Position numbers and translations under genes: made by a program. Positions 12,656-22,745 of a stretch of 64,000 nt of DNA are shown in pieces. The notes under the pieces were generated by a model. That model did no database searches. It was not told the origin of the DNA and worked only from the letters and a program-made list of their open reading frames with translations. Every line of letters begins with the position of its first letter. Positions within the stretch are counted from its first letter, which is position 1. This DNA comes from Cheiracanthium punctorium. Lineage: Eukaryota > Arthropoda > Arachnida > Araneae > Cheiracanthiidae. The stretch is taken from the NCBI GenBank assembly GCA_038373885.1, contig JAWZYV010013165.1:124001-188000 (forward strand), in the 5' to 3' direction.

Positions 12656-13070
12656 AGTCCAGGGTCCAGGCCTGAGGGGGAGCTCGGGCACAGCCTTGTG
12701 CGATTTAAATGTTTAATTAGTATAATTTAATACAAACTAGAAAAAATCATCCAATGAAATTTTACAAGATTCTATAGCTATTTGTAGCTTAAAATTAATA
12801 TATATATATATAAGATAAACAGTTTATCAAAAATGTTTAATAAAATTGGTGGCGGTAGCTATTGTCATGAGTGTGTTGTGTGAATTTGTTTACGAATTAG
12901 CGCAGAACTTCTGTCCGGAAATCTCTATTTTATAAAACTGTCATTTAAAATTTCATCCACTCAGCTCTTCGATTATACCCTGAATTTTCATCCGCTAAGT
13001 TACACTCTAAGTATCTGCTAAATGGCATTCTAAAAAGGTATGGTTAAGATATGCAATAATATGTAGTACG

Positions 13071-13486
13071 CAGGGGCGTAGCCAAGGGGGGGGGTCATAC
13101 CCCCCCATGAGAAATTTTTTGCCATACAAAATGTATATTCTTCACTACATTATCACACATATGTATACATATATATGAGTTGCCTGTAGCGGATCCAGAA
13201 ATTTTTTTTGGGAGGGGCTAAATTTTTAAAAAAGCTTATTTCACCTAATTAAAATGTACTTTAAATCAAAATTTTAGTCTAAACCAATGTATTAGGCTTT
13301 TGGGAGGGGCTAAGTAATAAAATATGATCATTTTAGCTATTTAAAGTGTATAATAAAGCAGAATGTTGCCCTTGAGCAATCTCTTTTGGGGGGGGCTGAA
13401 GCCCCCTAGCCCCTCCCCTGGATCCGCTACTGTGAGTTGCAGTAGTCGTAACCCCCCACCTATGAAAAATTTTTGGCACGCCCCTG
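13071..13486. mobile_element. hAT MITE, outer of a nested pair
   Basis: Ends CAGGGGCGTAGCCA and TGGCACGCCCCTG, with TSD GTAGTACG (13063-13070) and GTAGCACG (13487-13494), seven of eight matching. Unit 1 has the empty site ATGTGGCACGCGAATG near 7360. It is interrupted by the hAT MITE 13184-13432, so the outer element itself is only about 160 bp. Confidence 0.85.
13184..13432. mobile_element. hAT MITE nested in hAT MITE
   Basis: Inverted ends CTGTAGCGGATCCAG and CTGGATCCGCTACTG, with a perfect 8-bp TSD TGAGTTGC at 13176-13183 and 13433-13440. The interior has GGGAGGGGCTAA motifs near both ends. It inserted into the outer element after that element inserted into unit 2, making it one of the youngest events in the duplication. 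Confidence 0.88.
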
Positions 13487-13689
13487 GTAGCACGCGAATG
13501 TAAAATGGAAGGTGAGGGGACCGTCTCTGATCCTGCATACAGGGCCCGTAATCAGATTTTGAGGCCATGCCTTGTGAGCCGTAACAATTAAATTTGTGTT
13601 GTGCGCATGCTTGCGTTAGTAGTTCATTACATCATGATTCATAGCTAGAGGAACGCTTATGTAGCTAATCATTAAAAGGAGGTCAAGTA

Positions 13690-13872
13690 CAACGGAGCCT
13701 CCCAATTTTTACATCCCCAATAACTTGGACACCTCTCTAAGTTTGACACTCTTCTGGGGAACGGACGTGTCCATAACATAGAAATACTATACCTCTATAA
13801 GTTTGACACCTTTGAAAGTTGTACTCTTTTCGTGGGAACGACGGATGTCCAACTTACGGAGGTTTCAAAGTG
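13690..13872. mobile_element. pogo/Tc1-like MITE (unit 2)
   Basis: Counterpart of 7562-7742, with ends CAACGGAGCCTCCCAATTTT and ACTTACGGAGGTTTCAAAG. The terminal CACTG has mutated on both sides. Confidence 0.5.
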
Positions 13873-14591
13873 TATTTTCCTTCGAGAGGCTGACGCTAGA
13901 TGCTAGTTCGCATGACCGTCCTATATCCAAGTCCGAGTAAACAAATTATTAACATGCACAAGGAGACAATAGACTGGCGTCAAACGAAATACAAATTTGT
14001 GGCGCAGGTGTGAAGGAGGTGAACCCCCCCCCCCCGAAATTTATAATTTTGTTAACAAAATAATAATGATGAAATCTTTTTGTGAAAAATTCAGCCTTTT
14101 TCACCGTTTGATCCCTCCCCGCATTTTTTTTTCTGGGTACGGCCTTGGGTCGATGCATTTTTCCTGCAAGTCGATGTACGGTGAGACGTACAGATAAACA
14201 GAACTCATAAATACGTTTAACTTGATTGTTTAATTAAAATTGACGTTAGGATTTTGTCTTGTATTCATGGGCGTTAGAGATGACTTCCGGCTCATATTTG
14301 AAATCTCGAGTCCGAAGACTTTTAATAAGAGCCCGAGCCCGAAATTTCAGCTAATCTATTATATAAATGTGAAAGTTTGTTTGTCTGTCGGTTTGTTTGT
14401 TTGTTCGTCCGGGAACTCCTCCCACACTGTTCGACCCATCGGCTTGAAATTTTGCCCACACACGTTTTACGAATTTTCGCAATTTTCAGGGTAGAAAGCT
14501 ACTCAAATGTCCGATTTCAGCACATTCGTGAGCATAGTTAACAATGCATGATTTGTGGACATAGTTATTGACATAGTTAACAAAGTTAGAA

Positions 14592-14746
14592 CAGGACCTG
14601 ATTATGACCAACATGGGGCCCCGGGCATTGATGAATTTGGGTGATGAATTTTCCCATGTATCAAATTTGTTTTATTTTTCATAAAATTTTGTTATTAAAA
14701 AAGAACAACATTTGAAAATGGGGGACATTTCGAGTCGGGAGCCCTG
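14592..14746 (-). mobile_element. small hAT MITE inside the Helitron
   Basis: Runs from CAGGACCTGATTATG to CGGGAGCCCTG, followed by GTGCTAAA. The inverted relative at 26235-26428 is flanked on both sides by TTTAGCAC, the complement of that flank. The hAT element was therefore already present when this Helitron interior was copied. Confidence 0.7.
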
Positions 14747-15160
14747 GTGCTAAATACGCCAATCTGACAAGAATTATGCGTAGAAATTCATGGAGAGCGG
14801 ATTTAGTGGAGCCCATAAAGTGAAATGATTATCGTTTATGCTAATGCGTAAATTACAAAGAATCACCTAAGAGAAAAAGACTACAATCGTGGCAAATATC
14901 TAAACCGTTTCTTCAAATTAAGCATTAACGGTTGCAAAACGAAAATATATTGTATTGGTATCAGTAAAAGATAGTATAAGTAATAGTAAGTAGATATGCT
15001 AAGGCAATATTGATCAAAGCACAATATACCGCATTAATAAATATTTCGTGAAAGTAAGTCTATTCATTTTTCAACAGCTGTTACATCACAGCTAACTAAA
15101 CATTAAGTAATTCTACTTCGCGTTAATATATCCCGCGGTAGTTTCAACAGAAAAACTGTA
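14747..15160 (+). repeat. dispersed repeat X (Helitron interior), copy 1
   Basis: Matches 25820-26226 in inverted orientation and 25000-25175 in direct orientation, the latter over only about 150 bp. Likely the body of a Helitron family of which only the copy here keeps both ends. No coding potential. Confidence 0.65.
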
Positions 15161-16147
15161 GCAGAACTTTCTTTTCTCTTGCAAATTCTGTTTTGTCGCA
15201 AGTAGTTATGATCACATTTTAGGAAAATGTTCTCTTCTTGCCTTGCGAAGAGCGGATACACAACTATTTAATTATAAAATAAAACGGTTCTCCACATCAT
15301 GTAGTATTTAAGGTATTATTAATGGAATAACTTAAATCTAAAAAGAGTATGATGTAGAAATGAGATATTTTGAAAATTAGGAATTTTCACTGCAAACCGT
15401 CACGCTTTTCTTTCCCAATCGCGAATGACACCGACATAGTTTTTTTGCGTCGTAATATTAACAATGATCTCAGGTCAGTACTTATACTAAATTTACAAAT
15501 AACTAACGAGTAACTTTACGCCAAGAGTCAAATCATTTTGCTTATTTTTAGATTCCAAATCATTGGAATCAATTCCAACTATACATGTAAGAAAAGGTTT
15601 CGTTCCCTACCGTGCGGAGAACGGGCACGCAGCTAGTAGATAAATAAAAGTCAATTACTTCATTGATAGGATAGCGCAAATTTTGCAGTTTGTGCAAATT
15701 AAAGACAAATATAAAAGCAAATTCTTAAAGCATTTTCTTATTCTCTATATTCATGTTTATCAAATAATAATAATTAGTTTTTGTCTCTCATGAATCACTT
15801 TTTAAAATCTGTTTACAAGGAGTACGTTCAATAAAGCAGAAATTTCTCACGAGCCCAAGCCCGAACAGAACCGTGAACACAACCGTGAACTGTAGAGTAT
15901 GAGCAAGTCTCATCTCGAATGGGCGTTGCTAACCTTTGCCGTGGGAGGGGCTCCATTCCTATGATAAAATTTGATTGACAGTGAAGTTTATTATAAATAT
16001 CTGGTAAAAAATTTCAATGGCACCGAACCTTTTTTTAAATATTTACTTTAAATTGAGTTTGTTACTCACTGAATTATAAAATTTACAAAATGAATACAAT
16101 TCTTTTCAATTTTAATATAAAGTTTTCAAAATTTATCTAAAATTTAT

Positions 16148-16575
16148 ATGAACACAGAATATACGCAAAACTATAAACGTAGGTCTTCACACATGTGATC
16201 CCCGACTATTAAAATCCAAAATGTCATCGAACTCCAATTCTTCATTCTTGATATTATACTAGTACACTGTATTACGTAGCAATTTAAGCAACCTGATTAC
16301 ACAGCCTAAAATAACTTCTTAATACAACGTTTCTCCTACGGAAAATTATCTCTCCAGACGAAACTCCTTATAAATTTATGCTTCGTCAAGGTTAAAAGTT
16401 CGGCTGAGCTCTTAATAAAGTTTCAGAAAGCGCAGAGTGCTGTGAAATACTGAAAGGAAAATCGCTGCTTTAAAATGCTGGGATTTGAATAAATTATTTG
16501 AACTCTTAGCTGAAAGGCACACGATATCGAAATCTGAAGAGCGTCTCCGTACGTGCAAACATTTATTTTTGCTGA
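16148..16575 (-). repeat. dispersed repeat Y, copy 1
   Basis: Inverted match to 27470-27905 across more than 400 bp, and weaker matches to 30340-30660 and 31300-31560. Landmarks include ATAAATTTATGCTTCGTCA, CACACGATATCGAAATCTG and GACGAAACTCC. It ends sharply against the older hAT fragment. No TIR, TSD or protein was found; an LTR or MITE are both possible. Confidence 0.6.
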
Positions 16576-16657
16576 GATTGGGTTAGTTTGTGCGCTATAA
16601 AGCTAATGAGTCTTTGAAATTTTTTTATTAAAAATAGTTACTTTTAACTACTGTTAG

Positions 16658-17025
16658 CAGGGGCTTAGCTATAGCTTTGTCATGGGAGGGGTCCAGCTAA
16701 TGGATGTGGCGGGATCCATATTTACTATGAAATTCCATTCATTGTAAATTTTACTTTATATATCTGGTAAAATTTTTCAATTTTGTATAGTAAATTGTGT
16801 TTGGTATGCCCTGAATTATAAAATTTGCAAAACTAATACATTTTAAAAAGTTTTAATATGAAGTTTTCAAAATTTATATAAAATTATTTTGTACCGCACA
16901 TTATTTTGAGCGATGGCTTCAAAAGAGGAAATTTTTGGCTATAATTAACGTTTGTGCGCAGACTAAGTAAGGTGTCCAGGCCCCTTAAGACCCCCTTCCC
17001 CCATTTTTATATACGTCTGTGCTTG
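16658..17025 (+). mobile_element. hAT-like element, complete-looking relative
   Basis: Starts CAGGGGCTTAGCTATAGC, continues GTCATGGGAGGGG, and ends near ATACGTCTGTGCTTG. The same body occurs inverted at 25418-25802 and partly at 15919-16147. A clean TSD could not be read. Confidence 0.6.
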
Positions 17026-18168
17026 TGTTTGACTTTTTTTGAAGTTAAAAAAAGTACACTACTAAATTAAATCCCCCAAAGCAAGACGTGTATTATTAAA
17101 ACTGAAGTAATGCATGTATAGAGTTTCTTATTTGGAAGCGCCATTTCTTTTTTTAATATGCCTATTGTCATTCTTTTCCAGCAATATTATTACTTGTACT
17201 TGAGATCCGATGATCGAACACGATATGAAACTCTGTATTGCTTCGGCAGACACTCTTAGAAAGATTACAGAGAAATGATTTTATTTCATTTCTTTCATTT
17301 TCATCTGCTTCGCTACAGATGGCCATAAATTAATGCATGAATTAGAAAAAATAAAAGCGGAAAAAATATGTTAAAAAAGAAAACGCACCTGTCTCGCATT
17401 ACTTTTTTTCTTGTCACTCTGCCATCGTATTATAATCATATTACATTATTGGTTTTTTCACGGTCTCTTGGACTTATTTTATTTGATAAAATGAAGGTGC
17501 ATTGAACAAAGAAAGACTAAAGGTGGGAATGGAAGTTTTTTCATCTTTTCCTTGCTTGCTAAAATAAATCCGTTACACACTGAGTTAAAAAAAAAAAAGC
17601 AATTGCCCTATGCCCCCCCCCCCTAAAAAATTTAAAATGCAGATATTACCAATTTCTGCACTTTAAGTATTTTCTACAATAGGAAACATTCCCCCTCCCC
17701 ACCAATGTTACATGCATACGGACTTGAACATATGATAGATACGTTTATTTATTTATATACTATGAAATAACTATAAAAAGTAAAAGGTGAACATATGTAC
17801 GACACGTCATAGAGTTATTCATTGTAAAAGTTAAATCTAAGATTCTATGTATAATACAGAAATAAAAAATATATTTGTAGTAATCAACCAAAAAATACTA
17901 ACAGATACAAAGGATATAAAATCTACAGAAATTTAATAAAAGACACATTGGAGTTTATATTACTTTAACTTGAATTAATTTCTTGCCATGTTATCATGAC
18001 ATGGTTATATTTTTCAACTGCCTTTCATCTGTTTTCATTTTTCTTTCCGAACTCATGCATCCTATGACTTACAGGTTTTTACATTCCACTGTTATTGTAC
18101 ATTGTTCATGTCGTTATTGTTCTGATCATAGCCTCTGCTTAGTATAGTTTTTATGAGCGGTATTGAGG
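17026..18168. other. AT-rich DNA with a diverged piece of the duplicated unit
   Basis: About 17265-17505 resembles part of the duplicated unit (compare 6190-6440): both share CAGATGGYCATAAATTAA and CACTCTGCC/CACTGCG landmarks. This third copy has lost the open frames found there. The rest is unassigned, with a C run near 17615 and A runs. Confidence 0.5.
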
Positions 18169-18602
18169 CAACACCTCCTAGATATAGTAGGCCTGAGAAT
18201 AGAAGCTTTTACGTCATCACCATGTCTTCAAAGATGACATCATCACGGCTTTACGTTCACAAAGTAAAACTATTTAAAATTTCTGGTGGGTGATACAAAT
18301 TTCAGAAAATATCTTAAGTTGAAGATAAAAATTAAAAAACCTTTGTGATAAAGAATAATTTATTATGACCTATTTCTATAGCATATTATATAATCAATTA
18401 GTGACAGTTAAAATTTCCTATTTGTTGTAAAAATACAATTTCTATCTGAAATCATTAAAATGTTTTATGAGGGAGTAAATTCTCAACAAACTTTGAATAG
18501 TTTTACTTTGAGAAAATTATTGTGTGATGACATCATTTTAGGGGACCTAGTGATGACGTAAAAGTCTCTGTTTTGATGCATTGTATATCTAGGAGTTGGT
18601 GG
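18169..18602 (+). mobile_element. TGACGTCA-rich MITE, well preserved
   Basis: 5' terminus AACACCTCCTAGATATAG and 3' terminus TATATCTAGGAGTTGGTG are inverted. Inside lie GCTTTTACGTCATCAC, GATGACATCATCACGG, then TGATGACATCATTTTAGG and GTGATGACGTAAAAG in mirror order. It is one of the most complete copies. No TSD could be decided. Confidence 0.8.
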
Positions 18603-18639
18603 TTAATGATGCGCCCAGGTACACTGGTAACAGGTCTCG

Positions 18640-18962
18640 TAGCTGTAACTAAAGAAATCAATAACCACCAAAATTTTTATTGAGTAGAAATAAAGAAATC
18701 ATTTAGAACTTATCAATGACGGCCTCTTTCTTGTAGTAAATGTGAGTTAAATCTTTCACGTCATGAAATAGTTCATTATGATCTATTTCTATATCATGTT
18801 GTAAAAACTCTCTATCTTAAATCAGTGAAATTTCGTATGCATGATAAAAATCATCACAAGTTTTTATTAGTTTTATTCTGTGAAAATAAAACTGTGATGA
18901 CGTCATTATGGTAGACCTTGTTATGATATAAAAGCTTCCTTTCTTAGCATTTACATATCTAG
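18640..18962 (+). mobile_element. TGACGTCA MITE, diverged 3' part
   Basis: Directly follows the previous copy. The CATTATGATCTATTTCTATATC body, GTGATGACGTCATTATGG and TTACATATCTAG are recognisable, but the 5' terminus is replaced by unrelated sequence. It is more diverged than its neighbours. Confidence 0.6.
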
Positions 18963-18993
18963 TCGGTCAGCTGCTCAATACATATTCATGATA

Positions 18994-19260
18994 TCTATAT
19001 ATATAAAACAAAGTGTAAACTGTCCGTTAGTTGGTTAGTTAGTTTGTTTGCACCTCGCGTAGCTCCGAAACAGGAGATCGCAGACCTACCAAATTTCGTA
19101 TAGAAGTTCTCCAGCATGGGTCCCGACATACCTCGAAGCGATTTTTTCAAAATTCGAAATATTTTAGGAGATATCGATAAAAAACGTATCTCAAAAGGCT
19201 CATTTTTTCGCTTCACCATTACGCAAGTGTAACCCCGCAGTGGAAAAAGGGAGAAAATAA
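18994..19260 (+). mobile_element. Helitron-like 5' end
   Basis: Begins TCTATATATATAAAAC after an A, then a GTTAGTTAGTTTGTTTG stretch, as in the 5' region of the Helitron at 14355. The 3' end (CTAG plus hairpin) was not found nearby, so the right boundary is arbitrary. The minus-strand frame across it is not a gene. Confidence 0.5.
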
Positions 19261-19941
19261 CATATCTGGGTTGCCATATTTGGCACGTTTATTAAATGAT
19301 TTAGACTCTTAAAGTAAAAATAAAAGAATAACGATTCTTTTTGTTTAGATTATTTGTAAGGTTGTTTTTTAATTAAAATATCGTGTGCATGTGAAATGAG
19401 AGCAGGAATGAAATCTTTTATATTCAAAAGAAAAATAGAATTTGGAAATTTTCCGAGACTAAAATGCGCAACTTTTTAATTTGGCGAAAAATAAAATGGT
19501 TGATGTGCGATTTCTAGATGATCTTCTGCTACTTGGGTTAGGAATACACCTGAGAATAAGTTTTGTAAGTTTTCATTCAGTTGGAATTGGGCATTTCCCC
19601 CTCCCCCCCATCTATTTCTAATGTATTACATCCAGAAAAAGAATCTTAGAAATATCAATTTTAATTTTGTTTAATCGCACTCATGAATAATGATATAATT
19701 TCCAACTTAATGGAGTGAGGAAAGGAAATAAGGAAGACCCATGGATTATAATACGCTTTTAATATATAGCACTTTAGTGCTTATTTAAAATCTGGAGGTG
19801 TTTCAGATTTTCTTACCTTTTTTTTTTTTTTCCTTTCCGTTTATTGATAAACGCCAATATATCCAGAAGCTCTTCAGAATTAATATAGGATGAAAATAAT
19901 TTGTTCCTTTTTGTAGATTTTTATCATTTAAGCAACTTATT
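19261..19941. other. AT-rich DNA, nothing recognised
   Basis: No inverted ends, repeats of other window sequence or plausible coding frames were seen. A T run lies at about 19818-19832. Confidence 0.5.
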
Positions 19942-19949
19942 TTTGTAAT

Positions 19950-20094
19950 CAGGGGCGGCCCAACACAGTAAGCATCGCATCTGGGCGCCGGCTTCGAAGG
20001 GGCTTCATTTCGAACTGAAAAACTAAGTAGAGCATAAAAAGGGGCGTCTTTTTTATATTAGCAGGGGGCTACACTTACCGCATGGCCGCTCCTG
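19950..20094. mobile_element. 145-bp hAT MITE with 8-bp TSD
   Basis: Ends CAGGGGCGGCCCAAC and CATGGCCGCTCCTG. TSD TTTGTAAT (19942-19949) and TTTGTAAC (20095-20102), seven of eight matching. It is GC-rich relative to its surroundings. Confidence 0.85.
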
Positions 20095-20102
20095 TTTGTA
20101 AC

Positions 20103-20968
20103 CATCTTAATTTTAAATTCATTTCAGAATCTAAGAGATTTCAGTGCCCAGGAAGCCAGTGAGAAACAGGATTCTCTCCGAACAAGATTTATTAAGATGG
20201 CGAACCAACTGGTCACCGGAGGCGGATAGTGTTTTAATAAGCTTCTCTCTCAAAAAAAAGCACCAATGAAATGAGTTATTTATATTCCCTGTTATTGCTA
20301 TTTCGGTATGAAATGCATACGCAGTCCGTGCATTACGGAGTTTGAGGAACAGGTACCAACAAATTGTAACTGCCTGTAGAAATCTGTACATTTAACAAGA
20401 AACAAGAATTGTTAAGGATTAATCTTTTAATTTTTTTAAGTATCAATTTAAAATTATTTTTTTAATTGAATCTTAAGCTTCTCTAAATTTTTTGCTCTCT
20501 CTATCTCGCACACACATTTGCATGCCTCCTTCAACCCTAAAGCAAAAATCCTAAAACAAAAATGCATGCATATTTGCTTCAGAAAACTTTGAATACATAA
20601 CAGCTGTACGAAAGTTGATGTGCGTAACAAAGCAGACTCGATGGAAAACCGGTGCTTAAAAGTTGAAATTATTAAAACTTTGCAAAAACGCATGTAATCC
20701 ATCTTACACTTTCTGGTAAAAAGGTTAGAGGGAGATATGCTTTTTTATAAGCGACACACCTTACTAGTCTCCTAGTTCCCCAGAAATGCTTGTCCGACAA
20801 AATTATTTCACTACGCGTTCGTTAACTAATAATGTTATATTTCGCTTGGGTGGTTCTGTAGGCATTAAGCCAGAGGAATAGGTTGCTATAGCAACTACAG
20901 AATAACGATTTAATAGGCCTAAGTATTATGATAACAACTTAGCAACAACGTAATGATGATTTAATAAA
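20103..20968. other. unassigned DNA
   Basis: Two minus-strand frames of 82-86 codons overlap here but show no family signature. No repeat relation to the rest of the window was noticed. Confidence 0.45.
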
Positions 20969-20970
20969 TA

Positions 20971-21557
20971 CCGGGTGACCAAAAAGTCCGTAAACTTTAA
21001 AAATTCATAAGAAGAGATCGAATAATGATAGAAAATTGCGATTTTCACAAATAAGTTTAGAGGATAATGGGATTTTTTTTTAATGACAAGAAAGTTTGTA
21101 ATTCCAAATGTTGTCGGTAGGTGGCGCTGACATGCACAGTTTGAACCAAAATTCAAATAAAAAATAATCCGAAATCTTTCTAATCTTATCCAAGCAAACC
21201 GCAATTTTAGCAAACCAATCAAATCTAATGTTATTTGTTCTATTTAATGAATTTTTAAACTTTGGTGCATTAAAAGCTCGTGAAAAGTTCAAAAATTCAT
21301 TAAAAAATCATGATAAAAAATTGCAGTTAGCACAGAAAGGATTATACAGATTTCGGTTTTTAAATTGGAAACTTGGTTCCCATTGTGCATGTCAGCGCCC
21401 CCTGTCTATCAGAAACATTTGGAACTGCAAACCTTTTTGTCATTTTAAAAAACCCCCATCATCCCTTAAACCTATTTGTGCAAATCGCAATTTTCCGTCA
21501 TTATTTGTTCTTTTTTTAAAATGAACTTTTAGTTTTTACAGGCTTTTGGTCACCCGG
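20971..21557. mobile_element. Tc1/mariner-type foldback MITE
   Basis: Starts CCGGGTGACCAAAAAGTC and ends CTTTTGGTCACCCGG with TA on both sides (20969-20970, 21558-21559). The arms stay complementary for about 250-280 bp: CAGCGCC/GGCGCTGACATGCAC, TAATGACAAGAAAG / TTTTTGTCATT and CACAAATA / TATTTGTGC recur in mirror order. This 587-bp element is nearly all inverted repeat. The frames inside are mirror-image artefacts. Confidence 0.85.
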
Positions 21558-21559
21558 TA

Positions 21560-22324
21560 CAAAGAATGCACCTACTTTCCTACCTAGTGCACATGAAAAG
21601 AAAAACTGCTTTAAACAAACTAAATTTTTTCCGGTGAATATACTTTGATCAGAAAATAATCGTTCTGTAATTCAATGATATTATTCAAATAATATACTTT
21701 TTTCTAAAGGTATAAGAACGTAACTTTAAAATAAATTAATTGAAGTTTCGCAAAGGAAATATATTGAGCTTCAACTACATTTTACTTTAAGAAAAAAATC
21801 TATGGAAATATTCGCGCTGGTTTTATTTAAATCGCTGTAAAATAATAAATAAGCATTCAGAAATAACGTATAATATTACCAATACAAAAATAAAAATAGC
21901 AGATCGGTTTCGGCATGTATGACATGCCGCCGTCAGTGCTACAATGAAGATGGTAAAAATTTGCTCTTCTTATACAAAAAAGAAGATTCAGGAGAGTGTT
22001 TACGAGGACCAATAGGAAGTTAAGGCGACAGAGAGTAGAAGGATTTCAACATTCAGAAAGGGGGGAAGAGCTAAATCAACATTAACAAGACTATGTCTTT
22101 GTGGATATCAAAAGCTTCAAGAAAATCTAACTCACTGGGTTAGCGGGGTTTACAAACGAGTGCAGCAGAATTTTAATAATAATTAAAAGAGCTATGTTAT
22201 ATAATAACTAGAGCTTTTTAATTAGAAGATGGGGCACGGCCCCTCTGGCCCCTAATCATGATCCACCACCAACTGCATTATTGCAGCATTTCGTAACTCA
22301 AACATTTTTCTAGTCGTCTTCTTC
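21560..22324. other. AT-rich DNA; possible Penelope-like terminal segment
   Basis: 21898-21955 contains CGGTTTCGGCATGT, ATG, then ACATGCCGCC and GTCAGTGCTAC. The GGTTTCGGC..GTCAGTGC layout around a short hairpin recalls end regions of Penelope-like retroelements. No reverse transcriptase is adjacent. The call on this segment is weak. Confidence 0.3.
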
Positions 22325-22745
22325 TTTGATGGCATTACAGCCCAGAGTGGGCCTTAGCCTGCCGTATAATGTTTCTCCAGACAGCTCTGTCCTTGACTTT
22401 AATTTTCCAGCTGGAGATCTTTAAAGCTTTTAGGACCATAGCTTTAAAGGACCGAGACATCCACTTTTTCTCGAGCCACTTTTCCTTGTACCACTTGGCT
22501 TATTGCACTTGGACCTACAATCCAAGATCTGTATCATTCGGTTGTGAGGTGATCTCTCAATGTGCCCAAGCCCTGAAAGTCTTTGAATGAATTTTACTGT
22601 GTTTTTTATGTTTGGTGAGAGTCTCTAGTTCGTCATTAGTTCTTATTCTCCTGTAATTAGTTACATTTTTTCTGAGTATTTTTTGCTCAAAAATTGGTAA
22701 ATTATTTGTATCATTTGCGTCAGAGTTTCAAGTCTCGCACGCAAC
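22325..22745 (-). pseudogene. non-LTR retrotransposon ORF2 C-terminal remnant
   Basis: The minus strand reads RRIRTNDELETL, then KIHSKTFRAWAH, a stop, and then KWYKEKWLEKKW and VKDRAVWRNIIRQAKAHSGL followed by a stop. RIRTNxEL, the AH/GH step after a basic KxxRxWxGH-like stretch, and DRxxWRxIIxxAKAHxGL are typical of the extreme C-terminus of endonuclease/reverse-transcriptase proteins of non-LTR elements in arthropods. In-frame stops and frame changes show it is dead. The catalytic domain is not present here. Confidence 0.75.

Larger units (their letters stand above)
7941..14158 (+). repeat. tandem duplication, unit 2
   Basis: Collinear with 3421-7891 but about 1.75 kb longer. Five segments absent from unit 1 account for most of the difference: about 8525-8665 (unclassified), 9334-9917 (mariner remnant), 10658-11101 (hAT), 13071-13486 (nested hAT pair) and about 14003-14147 (C-run-bearing segment). 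The 76-codon frames at 6071-6301 and 11792-12022 are shared, but I do not regard them as a gene. Confidence 0.85.
14355..15636 (+). mobile_element. non-autonomous Helitron
   Basis: Begins TCTATTATATAAATGTG right after an A and ends GCACGCAGCTAG right before a T, the expected A|T insertion. A stem CGTGC (15611-15615) pairs with GCACG (15625-15629) just upstream of the CTAG terminus. The related hAT element at 34034-34525 lacks this 1,282 bp at the homologous point, giving an empty-site comparison. There is no Rep/helicase frame. It carries the small hAT element 14592-14746 and sequence shared with 25820-26440. Confidence 0.88.
14275..15918. mobile_element. hAT-like element, interrupted by a Helitron
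   Basis: Starts TAGAGATGACTTCCGGCTC and ends GTCTCATCTCGA, with perfect TSD ATGGGCGT at 14267-14274 and 15919-15926. GAGCCCGAGCCCGA-type motifs near both ends and the AGATAAATAAAAG segment match the uninterrupted relative at 34034-34525. Removing the Helitron leaves about 360 bp. No coding sequence. Confidence 0.82.
14266..16147. mobile_element. older hAT-like element, split
   Basis: Only 14266-14274 and 15919-16147 belong to this element; the rest is a younger insertion. Rejoining the flanks conceptually gives a CATGGGCG..GCTAACCTTTGCC start followed by GTGGGAGGGG, matching the layout of the related element at 16658-17025 (shared TATCTGGTAAAA and GAATTATAAAATTT blocks). The far end is missing and dispersed repeat Y begins directly after it. 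Confidence 0.6.
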
